Shown here: positions 56,229 through 64,000 of the stretch, in pieces
Numbering within the stretch: position 1 is the first letter of the stretch
Layout: each line of letters begins with the position of its first letter
Origin: Rhodobacter aestuarii
GTDB taxonomy: Bacteria; Pseudomonadota; Alphaproteobacteria; Rhodobacterales; Rhodobacteraceae
Assembly (NCBI RefSeq): GCF_900156655.1
Contig: NZ_FTOG01000009.1
Location: 1-64,000, forward strand
Reading direction: 5' to 3'
DNA length: 64,000 bases
Notes under the pieces: model-generated
Database searches by the model: none
What the model was told of the DNA's origin: nothing
Seen by the model: the letters and a program-made list of their open reading frames with translations, nothing else
Translations under genes and position numbers: made by a program

Positions 56229-57067
56229 TGTGCGCCCTCCTGCCCAGTGCGCAGCCCCTCGACCGCGTCCAAAACAGCAGGCAGGCCGCACACCCAATCG
56301 GGCGTTTGCACCGCAGCCTTGCGCCCGGTCAGCACATGCAACGCGGGATGGGCCAAGACCTCTTCTGAGCGGGCATGACCTGCGCGGCTATGCCCCTCAA
56401 TCACCAGATCGGGGTCGGCCAGCACCAAGGCCTCTAGCGGTAGAAAACTGCCCCCTTTGCGCCCCAAGCGTTCCGCCAAATGATCATATCCGGCGGTGGA
56501 AATGATCTCTGCCGCCAGACTTTGGCTGCCCGACATATAGCCCCGCGCCGACCAAGTCGCGGCAACCGGGCGCGGCCCCTCGGGCTGCTTGGCCTGCAAC
56601 TGCGCCAGCCGTGTGTCAAAAGCCGCCACGATCTCCGCCGCGGCCCGGTCACGCCCCAACACCTGCCCCATCTGCAGGATATCCGCGCGCAGATCGGCAA
56701 AGCTTTGCGCGGGTTCAAAAATCTCCACCCGGATACCCAGATCGCGCAGCATGTTGACGGTGGTTTGCGCGGTGTATCGCCCCGCCAGCACCAGATCGGG
56801 GCGGTCCAGATAGATCTCTTCCGCCTTGCCGTGGTTCACCTTGTAGCCCTGCGCCAGCTCGGCCAGCACCGAAACAGAGGGATCGCGCGCCAGCATCGTG
56901 ACCGAGCGCAATTGCCCCGGCGCAGCCAAAAGCATCGCCAATTGATCGGTGCACAGGTTGATGGAGACCACGCGCGCAGGCGCGGGCTCTGCCCAAGCGG
57001 GAACACTGGCGGCGAGCCCCGCCGCCAGCATAAAAGCCAAACTAGAACTGCGCACGGAAGCCCACAT
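56225..57067 (-). CDS. btuF: Periplasmic cobalamin-binding protein (BtuF)
   Basis: A 280-aa periplasmic class III binding protein (signal peptide cut after AWA, residue 26). It has the BtuF/FepB layout: RVVSINLCTDQLAMLLA, LYLDRPDLVLAG-like EIYLDRPDLVLAGRYTAQT, a long connecting helix, and DLVIEGHSRAGHARSEEVLAHPAL with PDWVCGLPAVLDAVEGLR. Overlaps the 3' end of btuB by 26 nt. Hands B12 to BtuCD. Confidence 0.9.
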   Translation of the reverse strand: MWASVRSSSLAFMLAAGLAASVPAWAEPAPARVVSINLCTDQLAMLLAAPGQLRSVTMLARDPSVSVLAELAQGYKVNHGKAEEIYLDRPDLVLAGRYTAQTTVNMLRDLGIRVEIFEPAQSFADLRADILQMGQVLGRDRAAAEIVAAFDTRLAQLQAKQPEGPRPVAATWSARGYMSGSQSLAAEIISTAGYDHLAERLGRKGGSFLPLEALVLADPDLVIEGHSRAGHARSEEVLAHPALHVLTGRKAAVQTPDWVCGLPAVLDAVEGLRTGQEGAQ

Positions 57068-58883
57068 ACACCGCCCGATCCGAGGTGCCGTACCCGCTAA
57101 TCGTTTGATATTCTTCGTCGAAGAGGTTTTCGATATGCAGATAGGCCTGTTTCCCGGCGCCAAAGTCATAGCGGACGCCTGCGTTGGCGACGGTGTAATT
57201 GGCCAGCGTGCCGGGCCGGTCGATCACCCGTTCAACCGTAAGAAGCCCGGTCCAGTCCGGCGTCAGCGCCATTTCGGCACTTAGGTTCAGATCATGGCGC
57301 GCAACGCCCGCCCAAGCATTGGCCGCCATGCCTGTGCCCGCGCTTTGGGTATAGGTGTAATTGCCCTTAAGCGTGAGCGGCTCGCTCACCGCCGCCTCGG
57401 CCTCAAGCTCTAGCCCGCTGCGCCGGGTGGTGCCGGGCACTTGCGCATAGCAACCAAAAGCCTGCCCGCAAGAGGTCGCGGCATAATCAAACCCAATCAG
57501 GTTTTTCGCCTCAAGCCAAAACGCGGTGGCCCTCAGGCTGGCCGCCTCTCCCCAGCGTTTTTCGACCCCAAGCTCGGCGCTGGTGCTTTTTTCAACCGCC
57601 ATCGCCGCATCGCCATAGGGGCCGTAAAGCTCATAAAGCGAGGGCGCGCGGAAACCGTTCCCCAGCGAAGCCCGCAACAGTAGATCTTCTTGCAGCCGAT
57701 AGACACCAGAGAGCCGCGCCGAGGTGAAACCGCCATAAGTTTCGTGATCGTCATGGCGCAGCGTGGCCGAAAGGTCGGCCCGGTCGCTCACCGCCCAGTT
57801 CAGCTCAGAAAACACGCCCAAAGTGGTGACGCTGCCCTCGCCTTCCACCGATTCCCGCTTGCGATCCGCCCCAAAGATCACCCGTGCAGAGGCGCCCAGA
57901 TCGGCCGCCCCCGTGTAAGACAGTTTCACCCGCTTGCCGTCAAAATCCGAAGGCGCTGTCGCCCCGTAAGAATAGCTTTGCCGGTCTGATCGGTAATAGC
58001 TCGCCTCGATCTTATGGTCGAAAGCGCCTGCGGTGATTTCGGTAAAAGCGCGCAACCCGGTGGCACGGCGGTCGGTGTAATCTTGGCCGATATTGGCTGC
58101 GGTATCGCCCGACCACACATCATTCTCGCCCCGGCTGTCTTCAAAAAAGCCGTTGAGCCCCACCGTCACCGCATCGGTCACCTGATATTGCCCAAAGAAG
58201 CCAATCCGGTTCGCACGGAAACCATCGGGCTCAAAATTCCCGTCGTTTTCCTCCTTGGCGGAAAAGCCGTTTGAAGACAGATGCGACAGCGTAACCGAAA
58301 CCTCACCCCGTTCGGTTTTGGCCGCATAGGCATAGCTGATCTTTTGCGTGGCATAGCTGCCGTATTCCACCGCAAAGCGCTGCGCGGTGCCAAGCTCTTG
58401 CGCGCGGAAGCTTGTCAGGTTGATCACCCCACCGACCGCATTTGACCCGTAAAGCGCCGATTGCGCGCCGGTCAGCACTTCGACACGGTCAATCCCTGCC
58501 ACCCCCAAAGTGCCAAAGTCAAAATCGCCCTTGCCTGCGGCGGGATCGCCCATGTCGATCCCATCCAGCAAAACAGGCACATATTGCGCCGGCGCGCCGC
58601 GCAAAGTGATGGTCGAAGCCGTTCCCGCCGGGCCGTTGGATTTGAAGCTGAGCCCCGGCATTTGCGCCAGCGCTGCACCAAGCCGCGTGTAAGGCGCCGC
58701 GGCCAAATCTTCGCCCGTTGCCACATGCACCGTGCTGCCCGAACGGTCCGGGTCGGTCGCCTCCAAATTGGCGCGCACCAAAATATCATCAAGCATCATA
58801 AAGTCTTGCGCCACCGCAAGCCCCGGCAAGCTTAGGCAGGTGGATACGCAAAGAAAGCGCCGAAGCGCTGGATAGAACGTCAT
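57042..58883 (-). CDS. btuB: Outer-membrane cobalamin receptor (BtuB)
   Basis: A 613-aa TonB-dependent receptor. Signal peptide cut after AVA (residue 25); a TonB box-like LDDILVRAN follows at about 31-39. The plug domain has QMPGLSFKSNG, TITLRGAPAQYVPVLLDGIDMGD and RVEVLTGAQSALYGSNAVGGVINL; the barrel carries GNGFRAPSLYELYG and ends with aromatic F (GFRAQF). The extracellular Cys pair SCGQAFGCY fits BtuB. It leads a seven-gene operon and is controlled by the upstream riboswitch. Confidence 0.94.
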   Translation of the reverse strand: MTFYPALRRFLCVSTCLSLPGLAVAQDFMMLDDILVRANLEATDPDRSGSTVHVATGEDLAAAPYTRLGAALAQMPGLSFKSNGPAGTASTITLRGAPAQYVPVLLDGIDMGDPAAGKGDFDFGTLGVAGIDRVEVLTGAQSALYGSNAVGGVINLTSFRAQELGTAQRFAVEYGSYATQKISYAYAAKTERGEVSVTLSHLSSNGFSAKEENDGNFEPDGFRANRIGFFGQYQVTDAVTVGLNGFFEDSRGENDVWSGDTAANIGQDYTDRRATGLRAFTEITAGAFDHKIEASYYRSDRQSYSYGATAPSDFDGKRVKLSYTGAADLGASARVIFGADRKRESVEGEGSVTTLGVFSELNWAVSDRADLSATLRHDDHETYGGFTSARLSGVYRLQEDLLLRASLGNGFRAPSLYELYGPYGDAAMAVEKSTSAELGVEKRWGEAASLRATAFWLEAKNLIGFDYAATSCGQAFGCYAQVPGTTRRSGLELEAEAAVSEPLTLKGNYTYTQSAGTGMAANAWAGVARHDLNLSAEMALTPDWTGLLTVERVIDRPGTLANYTVANAGVRYDFGAGKQAYLHIENLFDEEYQTISGYGTSDRAVYVGFRAQF

Positions 58884-59040
58884 AGACTATTCCCCCCGGG
58901 CCCCCAACGGCCCGACATGACAAGCGCAGGCCAAGGGCCTGCAATGCGAATGCTGCGGGGAAAAAACCCGCAGACGGCGACATGTCACCACTGCGGATCA
59001 AGCCGCTTCCATGGCACGCCCCGCGCCCGGAAAGGGTGAT
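58884..59040 (-). other. btuB leader between riboswitch and start
   Basis: About 157 nt between the riboswitch aptamer and the btuB ATG. It contains a GGGCC-rich inverted region near 58896-58913 (CCCGGGCCCCCAACGGCCCG) close to the start, which could act as an expression-platform stem masking the RBS. No gene seen. Confidence 0.4.
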
Positions 59041-59212
59041 CGCTCAAGCAGGTCTCCTGGCTCACGGGTCGTCGCTTCATCGGCCTTCCCGGGGCATTGC
59101 CCAGTGGCATGTCGATGTCGCTCACCGCTCACAGTTGCGGGGGCAGCCACGGCTTCGGCTTGGGGCCGTTCCGTGTTCCCTTTTCATCCGGCTCCCACCG
59201 GAACTTGAACGC
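59041..59212 (-). promoter_or_regulatory. Cobalamin (AdoCbl) riboswitch upstream of btuB
   Basis: Read on the minus strand: P1 5' arm CGTTCAAG (59211-59204), a G-rich segment GGTGGGAGCCGGATGAAAAGGG, the GGGGGCAGCC region in complement, GCCACTGGGC with CCCGGGAAGGC, the B12 box GAGCCAGGAGACCTGC (complement of 59046-59061), and P1 3' arm CTTGAGCG (59048-59041). The two P1 arms pair over 8 bp with one G-U. This is the conserved cobalamin riboswitch plan. It would shut off the btu operon when B12 is plentiful. Confidence 0.93.
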
Positions 59213-59220
59213 GCACAAGG

Positions 59221-59245
59221 GATAATAATTTACCGTTTCAGTCAA
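59221..59245 (-). promoter_or_regulatory. Probable btuB promoter
   Basis: TTGACT (59245-59240) upstream of the riboswitch and an AT-rich AATTATTATC (59230-59221). The spacing to the best -10 is not consensus (12-15 bp), so only the general location is supported. It lies immediately after the stop of the oxidoreductase gene at 59250. Confidence 0.45.
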
Positions 59246-59249
59246 GCGT

Positions 59250-60116
59250 TCACGGCTGCGACAGATTCTCCGCGCCGCGGTCATAGGCGAGCCAGATCAG
59301 ACGGGCGAGGTCTTGGTCAATCACCCCGGTTTCTGTGGCGGCCTCTTGCTCCGCTGCCAGCCGTTCAAGCGTGGGGGCCGTTAGCCCATGCGCCTGCACA
59401 ATCGCGCGGAAAAGCGCGTTGTCTTTGAAAACGCCACGGGCCGGAAAGCCCACCGCCTCATCTTCCCCCAGCACTTTGGGAAGACGGTCGCGCAAAGCGG
59501 GCATACCTGCCGGGCCACCCGCCAAGATATTCAGCACCGTTTCCAGCGGCAGCCCGGCACGCCGCGCAAGCGGCATCATATCGGCAAGGCCCGCCCAATA
59601 GGCTTGCAACATCCCGTTATTGATCACTTTCATCACCAGCCCCGCGCCCAAAGGCCCGGTGTGGAAGATGCGCGCGGAAAGCGGCGTCAGCACCGCGCGC
59701 GCGGCCTCTGCATCCGCCTCTGTGCCGCCAATGAAAATGCCGCAATTGCCCGCGCGCACCAGTTCCGGCCCGCCCGAAATTGGCGCATCGACCGCGCGCG
59801 CGCCTTTGGCGGCCAGCGCAGCGGCGCGGGCCTGTAGCACCTGCGGGTTCGCGGTGCTGGTGTCGATGATCAACCGCCCCTCCAGCGGCAGAGCCAAAAG
59901 CGCATCCAGCACCTCGCCCACGGCGGCATCGTCATAAAGGCTCAGCACCAAAACCGTGCTTTGCGCCACCAGATCGGCCAAGGTCTCGGCGAAGGGCACA
60001 CCCTCCACCGCGCGACCACTGCGGGTCCAGCCACAAACCGTGCCCCCCTGCCCCGCCAACCGTTCGGCAATGGCTGCGCCCATCCGGCCCAGCCCGATCA
60101 CACCAATCTTGTCCAT
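59250..60116 (-). CDS. 3-hydroxyisobutyrate dehydrogenase-like oxidoreductase
   Basis: A 288-aa NAD(P)-dependent beta-hydroxyacid dehydrogenase. Rossmann motif IGVIGLGRMGAAIAERL (3-19), the substrate loop VDAPISGGPELVRAGNCGIFIGG (about 120-142), and the catalytic lysine in GLVMKVINNGMLQAYWAG. Substrate within the family (3-hydroxyisobutyrate, tartronate semialdehyde, other) cannot be told. Start MDKIGVIG at 60116 with GGAGGGCAGG. It follows the dipeptidase by 68 bp on the same strand. Confidence 0.88.
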   Translation of the reverse strand: MDKIGVIGLGRMGAAIAERLAGQGGTVCGWTRSGRAVEGVPFAETLADLVAQSTVLVLSLYDDAAVGEVLDALLALPLEGRLIIDTSTANPQVLQARAAALAAKGARAVDAPISGGPELVRAGNCGIFIGGTEADAEAARAVLTPLSARIFHTGPLGAGLVMKVINNGMLQAYWAGLADMMPLARRAGLPLETVLNILAGGPAGMPALRDRLPKVLGEDEAVGFPARGVFKDNALFRAIVQAHGLTAPTLERLAAEQEAATETGVIDQDLARLIWLAYDRGAENLSQP

Positions 60117-60184
60117 CCTGCCCTCCATCGCTTCGATGCAGTGTGGCGCATGCGGGCGGCTGCGCCACACGACAGGGTGCCGCA

Positions 60185-61243
60185 TCAGGCGCCGAAGGTG
60201 CGCTCCAACACGCCAAGCCAGTTTTCATGGGCGATTTTGGTGATCAGCTCTTCGCCATAGCCATGTTCGCGCATCGCGCCAATCAGCCCTTGCAGCCCCG
60301 CCACATCACCCAGAACCTCGGCCACATCGGCCCCATCAAAATCGGAGCCAAGGCCCACATGATCCTCGCCCAGCCGTTCGAGCAGGTAATCAAGGTGGCG
60401 CAAGGTGGGCACCCAGCCGCGATCCGCCGCTTTCAGCCCATCTTCATTGAGGAAGTTGACCGCGTAATTCACCCCAACCATGCCGCGGCTTTCACGGATC
60501 ATCTCCAACTGCCGATCGGTCAGGTTGCGCGACGAGGGGCAGATTGCATGGGCATTGGAATGGGTGGCGACCAGCGGCGCATCAGAAAGCCGCGCCACAT
60601 CGTCAAAGCCTTTTTCGTTGAGATGGCTTAAATCCACCAAAACTTTGAGCGCATTGCATTCTTTGACAAGCCTTTTGCCTGCCTCGGTCAGCCCCGGCCC
60701 AGTATCGGGCGAGGAGGGGAAGCAAAACGGCACGCCGTGACCAAAGATCGTGGGCCGCGACCAGACGGGGCCGAGCGAGCGCAGCCCCATCGCATGGAAA
60801 CTGTGCAGCGCATCAAGGTCTTCATCAATCGCCTCGGCCCCTTCCATATGCATCAGGCCCGCAATCACCCCCTCAGCCATCGCGGCGCGGATCTCGCCCG
60901 CCGTGCGGCACAGCCGGAACGCGCCCTTCGCGGCGCGCTCCATCCACAAAAGATGCCCCGCCGCCGCAAACGCCACCGGAAGACCGCCCTCAAAATCAAT
61001 CAAATCGGGCAGCGGCAACGCATAGGGCGGGTTGTCCATCTGCGTCATGACCTCCGCAAAGTCATGCGAAACGGGGGACGGCACATAGATCGCAAAGAAG
61101 CCCCCCGCAAAGCCGCCTGCCTGCATCCGCGGCAGGTCGAGATGCCCTTTCCCCTCCCCCGTCAGCCAAATTTCCTCACGCTTTTCGGGCGCTTGCAGGA
61201 TGCGGTAGAGAATGTCGTTATGGCCATCAAACACGGGCGTCAT
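60185..61243 (-). CDS. Membrane-dipeptidase-family (renal dipeptidase, M19) peptidase
   Basis: A 352-aa zinc peptidase of family M19 without a signal peptide, hence cytosolic. Metal ligands: FDGHNDIL (His, Asp), MHMEGAEAIDED (bridging Glu), VDLSHLNEKGF and VATHSNAHA (His), and GLGSDFDGAD (Asp). It would cleave dipeptides, possibly with D-residues. Its start overlaps the ABC ATPase stop by 4 nt, placing it in the importer operon, so it probably processes the imported peptide. Confidence 0.92.
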   Translation of the reverse strand: MTPVFDGHNDILYRILQAPEKREEIWLTGEGKGHLDLPRMQAGGFAGGFFAIYVPSPVSHDFAEVMTQMDNPPYALPLPDLIDFEGGLPVAFAAAGHLLWMERAAKGAFRLCRTAGEIRAAMAEGVIAGLMHMEGAEAIDEDLDALHSFHAMGLRSLGPVWSRPTIFGHGVPFCFPSSPDTGPGLTEAGKRLVKECNALKVLVDLSHLNEKGFDDVARLSDAPLVATHSNAHAICPSSRNLTDRQLEMIRESRGMVGVNYAVNFLNEDGLKAADRGWVPTLRHLDYLLERLGEDHVGLGSDFDGADVAEVLGDVAGLQGLIGAMREHGYGEELITKIAHENWLGVLERTFGA

Positions 61244-62019
61244 GCGGTTTCCTTCGGGGGTGTTTCCAGCATCCGGTTTGCCGAAGCGGCAAAGAGGGAG
61301 CGGGCGTAGTCTGTCTTCATATTGGCGCTGGCAAGGTCTGCGCGGGCCAGTTCTTCCACCGCGCCGCCATGCTGCATGACCAAAATCCGGTCGCACATAT
61401 GGTCGATCACGGCGAGGTCATGGCTGACCATCAAGAAGGTCAGCCCATGTTCATCGCGCAGCCGATTAAGCAGGTTCAGCACTTCGGCCTGAACCGAGGC
61501 ATCCAGCGCCGAGGTCGGTTCATCGAGCAGCAAAATCTCTGGCTCCAGCATCAGCGCACGGGCAATCGCCACACGCTGGCGCTGCCCGCCCGAAAGCTGG
61601 TGGGGGTAGCGAAACCGGAACGAACTCGGCAGGCCCACATCTTCGAGCGCGCGCACCACGCGGGCATCGGAATTGCCGATCCCGTGGATCGCCAACGGCT
61701 CAGAAAGCGTGCGGTCAATCGTGTGGCGCGGATGCAGGCTGGCATAAGGGTCTTGGAACACCATCTGCACACGGGTGACGAAGTTTTTCGCCCGCTTCTC
61801 GGTCAGCTTTTCGCCCGCAATGCGAATTTCCCCGCCCGAAATAGGCGCAAGCCCGCAAATCGCGCGCAGGATGGTCGATTTGCCCGAACCGCTTTCGCCC
61901 ACAAGGCCAAAACTTTCCTTGGCACCGACGCTGAGGCTGACGTTTTTCACCGCCTGCACCTGCCGCCCCTTGGCCGCGAAGGTGACGGAGAGGTTGTCGA
62001 TCTCGATAAAATCAGACAT
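61240..62019 (-). CDS. Dipeptide/oligopeptide ABC importer ATPase (DppF-like)
   Basis: A 259-aa ATPase: Walker A GESGSGKST (about 38-46), MVFQDPYASLHPRHTI, signature LSGGQRQR, Walker B LLLDEPTSALDASVQAEVLNLL. Second of two ATPases of the heterodimer with the next gene. Overlaps that gene by 8 nt and the dipeptidase by 4 nt. It lacks the extended oligopeptide C-terminal cap typical of full DppF (usually about 320 aa), as many Rhodobacteraceae versions do. Confidence 0.92.
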   Translation of the reverse strand: MSDFIEIDNLSVTFAAKGRQVQAVKNVSLSVGAKESFGLVGESGSGKSTILRAICGLAPISGGEIRIAGEKLTEKRAKNFVTRVQMVFQDPYASLHPRHTIDRTLSEPLAIHGIGNSDARVVRALEDVGLPSSFRFRYPHQLSGGQRQRVAIARALMLEPEILLLDEPTSALDASVQAEVLNLLNRLRDEHGLTFLMVSHDLAVIDHMCDRILVMQHGGAVEELARADLASANMKTDYARSLFAASANRMLETPPKETA

Positions 62020-62845
62020 TGGCCCAGTCCCCCGTGCGGTCGAGCCCCGGCAAAGGCTCCCGGCTGCCGCCGATTTTTGGCAAGCAATTCAACAGCCCTT
62101 GGGTATAGGGATGGCGTGCATTCATCAGATCGCCCGCCGCCAATTCCTCGACGATACGGCCGTGATACATGACCAAAACCCGGTCGCAGAATTGCGCGAC
62201 AAGCCGCAGATCGTGGCTGATGAAAATCAGCCCCATGCCACGCTCGCGCACAAGATTGTCCAAAATTGCCATCACCTCGGCTTGCACCGTGACATCAAGT
62301 GCCGAGGTCGGCTCATCGGCAATCAAAAGGTCGGGTTCCGGGATCAGCATCATCGCAATCATCACGCGCTGGCCCATGCCGCCCGAAAGCTCATGCGGCC
62401 AAGCCTCCATCACCCGTTCCGGGTCGCGGATTTGCACGGCTTCGAGCGCGGCAATGGCTTTTTTGCGCGCCTCGGCCCGGCCCAGCCGGTCGCGGCGCAA
62501 AAGCCCCTCCATCAGTTGCGCGCCGACCCGCATCACCGGGTTGAGCGAATATTTCGGGTCTTGCATCACCATGGCCAAACGCGGCCCGCGCAGGGCGCGC
62601 ATTTGCTTTTCACTCGCGGTGGTCAGATCAATCCCATCAAAGACCATCCGATCCGCCTCAATCCGCCCCGGGGGCCGAATGAGCCGCAAAACCGACCGCC
62701 CGGTGATGGTTTTGCCGGAGCCACTTTCGCCCACGATCCCCAGCCGTTCGCGGCCAAGGCCAAAGCTGACGCCGCGCACCGCCTGCACCGGGCCAGTCTC
62801 GGTTTCAAAGGTGACGCGCAGGTTTTCAATCTCTAGCAAGCTCAT
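62012..62845 (-). CDS. Dipeptide/oligopeptide ABC importer ATPase (DppD-like)
   Basis: A 277-aa ATPase with GESGSGKTITGRS P-loop, MVMQDPKYSLNPVMRVG, signature ELSGGMGQRV, Walker B LLIADEPTSALDVTVQAE and the oligopeptide-family C-terminal HPYTQGLLNCLPKIGGSREPLPGL region. Start MSLLEIENL at 62845 overlaps the permease stop (ATGA); the longer frame extends through the permease gene and is rejected. Confidence 0.92.
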   Translation of the reverse strand: MSLLEIENLRVTFETETGPVQAVRGVSFGLGRERLGIVGESGSGKTITGRSVLRLIRPPGRIEADRMVFDGIDLTTASEKQMRALRGPRLAMVMQDPKYSLNPVMRVGAQLMEGLLRRDRLGRAEARKKAIAALEAVQIRDPERVMEAWPHELSGGMGQRVMIAMMLIPEPDLLIADEPTSALDVTVQAEVMAILDNLVRERGMGLIFISHDLRLVAQFCDRVLVMYHGRIVEELAAGDLMNARHPYTQGLLNCLPKIGGSREPLPGLDRTGDWANV

Positions 62846-63750
62846 CGCGAGGCACTCCGCGGGTCCAGCACATCGCGCAGACCGTCGCCCAGAAGGTTGA
62901 AGCCAAGCGAAACCGCAAAGATCGCAAGGCCCGGCATGGTGGCGACCCACCATTGCTCAAACAGGAACTTGCGCCCCGAAGAGATCATCAGCCCCCATTC
63001 GGGCAGCGGCGGCTGCACACCAAGGCCCAAGAAGCCAAGCCCCGCCGCGATCAAGATCACCCCCGCCATATCCAGCGTGACGCGGATGATGACGGACGGC
63101 AGACACATCGGCATCACATGGCCCCAAATGATCCGCCCCGCGCCCGCACCTTGCAGCCGCACCGCGGCGATGTAATCCGAATTGCGCACGGTCAGCGTTT
63201 CGGCCCGCGCGACACGGGCATAGGGCGGCCAAGCGGTGAGCGCGATGGCCAGCACGGCATTCACAATCCCCGGCCCCAGCACCGCCACGAGGGCAAGCGC
63301 CAAAATCAGCCGCGGGAAGGCCAGAAAGATATCGGTGATCCGCATCAAAACGGTATCGACGATGCCGCCGAAATAGCCCGCGACCGTGCCGATCAAAAGC
63401 CCAATCACCGGAGCCGTCACCGCGACCAGCGCAACGATGTAAAGCGTGATCCGCGCGCCATAAACGATGCGTGACCAGATATCGCGACCAAAATCATCGG
63501 TGCCGAGCCAATGGCCGGGCGTGCCCGGCGGCAACAGCCGTTGCGCGAGGTTTTGCACAAACGGGTCATGCGTGGCAAAGAGCGGCGCGAAAGCCGCCAT
63601 CGCGCACAAGAGCACGATGATGGCCAGCCCCAGCATCGCCAAATGATTGCGTTTTAGCCGCAGCCACGCGAGCCAAGCTTGCCCCAAACGGGCCTGCGCA
63701 CGCGAGGAAGGCGACGGGTCAGAGAGCCACTGAAAAAGCGATTGGGTCAT
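62842..63750 (-). CDS. Dipeptide/oligopeptide ABC importer permease (DppC-like)
   Basis: A 302-aa inner-membrane permease with about six helices. Signatures LLPPGTPGHWLGTDDFGRDIWSRIVYGARITL, GYFGGIVDTVLMRITDIFLAFPRLILAL, the EAA loop ARAETLTVRNSDYIAAVRLQGAG, and GLGVQPPLPEWGLMISSGR. Overlaps the upstream permease by 4 nt and the ATPase by 4 nt. Confidence 0.94.
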   Translation of the reverse strand: MTQSLFQWLSDPSPSSRAQARLGQAWLAWLRLKRNHLAMLGLAIIVLLCAMAAFAPLFATHDPFVQNLAQRLLPPGTPGHWLGTDDFGRDIWSRIVYGARITLYIVALVAVTAPVIGLLIGTVAGYFGGIVDTVLMRITDIFLAFPRLILALALVAVLGPGIVNAVLAIALTAWPPYARVARAETLTVRNSDYIAAVRLQGAGAGRIIWGHVMPMCLPSVIIRVTLDMAGVILIAAGLGFLGLGVQPPLPEWGLMISSGRKFLFEQWWVATMPGLAIFAVSLGFNLLGDGLRDVLDPRSASR

Positions 63751-64000
63751 GTGCGCGCCCTCGGGTCGACAAGGCGATAGACGATGTCAGACACCATGTT
63801 GAGCGTGACAAAAACCACCCCCACCACCACGGTGCCGCCCAGCACAGCGGGCATATCGGCGGCAAAAAGCGCATCTGTGATATAGCTGCCCAAGCCCGGC
63901 CACGCGAAAATCGTCTCGGTCAGCACCGAGCCCTCAAGCAGGTAGGCATACGAAAGCGCCACAACGGTGATCAGCGGCACCGAGACATTGCGCATCGCAT
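63747..64000 (-). CDS. Dipeptide/oligopeptide ABC importer permease (DppB-like), partial
   Basis: Only the C-terminal 83 residues are in the window; the gene runs off the right edge. RNVSVPLITVVALSYAYLLEGSVLTETIFAWPGLGSYITDALFAADMPAV and TLNMVSDIVYRLVDPRAR are standard DppB endings. The binding-protein gene, expected in such an operon, must lie further right. Confidence 0.92.
   Translation of the reverse strand, partial: AMRNVSVPLITVVALSYAYLLEGSVLTETIFAWPGLGSYITDALFAADMPAVLGGTVVVGVVFVTLNMVSDIVYRLVDPRART

Overview
The window reads as a GC-rich chromosome segment of an alphaproteobacterium, most likely a Rhodobacteraceae (Rhodobacter/Gemmobacter-type) member. Supporting signs are the accB-accC / methyltransferase / aat / DUF2155 / mlaD / NDUFA12-like block, a class I (archaeal-type) lysyl-tRNA synthetase, a TAXI-type TRAP transporter and an RcGTA-spike-like beta-helix protein. 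The species call is inference. I see no rRNA, tRNA, insertion sequence, CRISPR array or integrase. Genes are densely packed, with many 1-11 nt overlaps.

Layout. (a) 1-8.7 kb: a complete autoinducer-2 (AI-2) uptake and processing locus. On the minus strand it runs lsrG-lsrE-lsrA-lsrC-lsrD-lsrB-lsrF (lsrF cut by the left edge), with divergent lsrR-lsrK on plus. (b) 8.9-12.8 kb: TAXI TRAP transporter (binding protein plus fused permease) and a P5C-reductase-like enzyme. (c) 12.8-17.5 kb: an orphan protein, then an AttEFGH-like export module (ABC ATPase, fused FtsX-type permease, secreted AttH/CrtC-like protein). (d) 17.6-25.1 kb: housekeeping genes: accBC, methyltransferase, aat, DUF2155, mlaD, NDUFA12-like, clpX, clpP. 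(e) 25.3-28.5 kb: a free periplasmic Cache/PDC-like protein coupled to a large chemoreceptor ending in a CheR-tether-like pentapeptide. (f) 28.5-31.2 kb: ureide degradation (uraH; divergent puuE-uraD fusion and allE). (g) 31.2-35.2 kb: D-lyxose isomerase-like, 5'-nucleotidase, DUF952, pyrD.

(h) 35.2-44.9 kb: an acetate uptake and activation island on minus: acs, adk paralogue, DUF4212 subunit, ActP-like symporter, cNMP/CBS/DUF294 protein, small membrane protein, stand-alone receiver, and a membrane-anchored PAS-pseudokinase-DnaQ exonuclease. This is the best candidate for an undescribed regulatory system. (i) 45.2-52.5 kb: SulP transporter, beta-helix protein without a signal peptide (candidate gene-transfer-agent spike), CHAD protein, class I LysRS, TerB-like protein. 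(j) 52.6-59.2 kb: a cobalamin-riboswitch-controlled operon, btuB-btuF-btuC-btuD-exbB-exbD-tonB, which carries both import steps and its own energising complex. (k) 59.2-64 kb: 3-hydroxyisobutyrate-dehydrogenase-like enzyme, dipeptidase and a dipeptide ABC importer whose first permease runs off the right edge.

Three stretches over 300 bases lack genes. 18166-18511 is a hairpin-rich accB leader, 44872-45235 is the acs upstream region with a 15-bp direct repeat, and 58884-59249 holds the B12 riboswitch.
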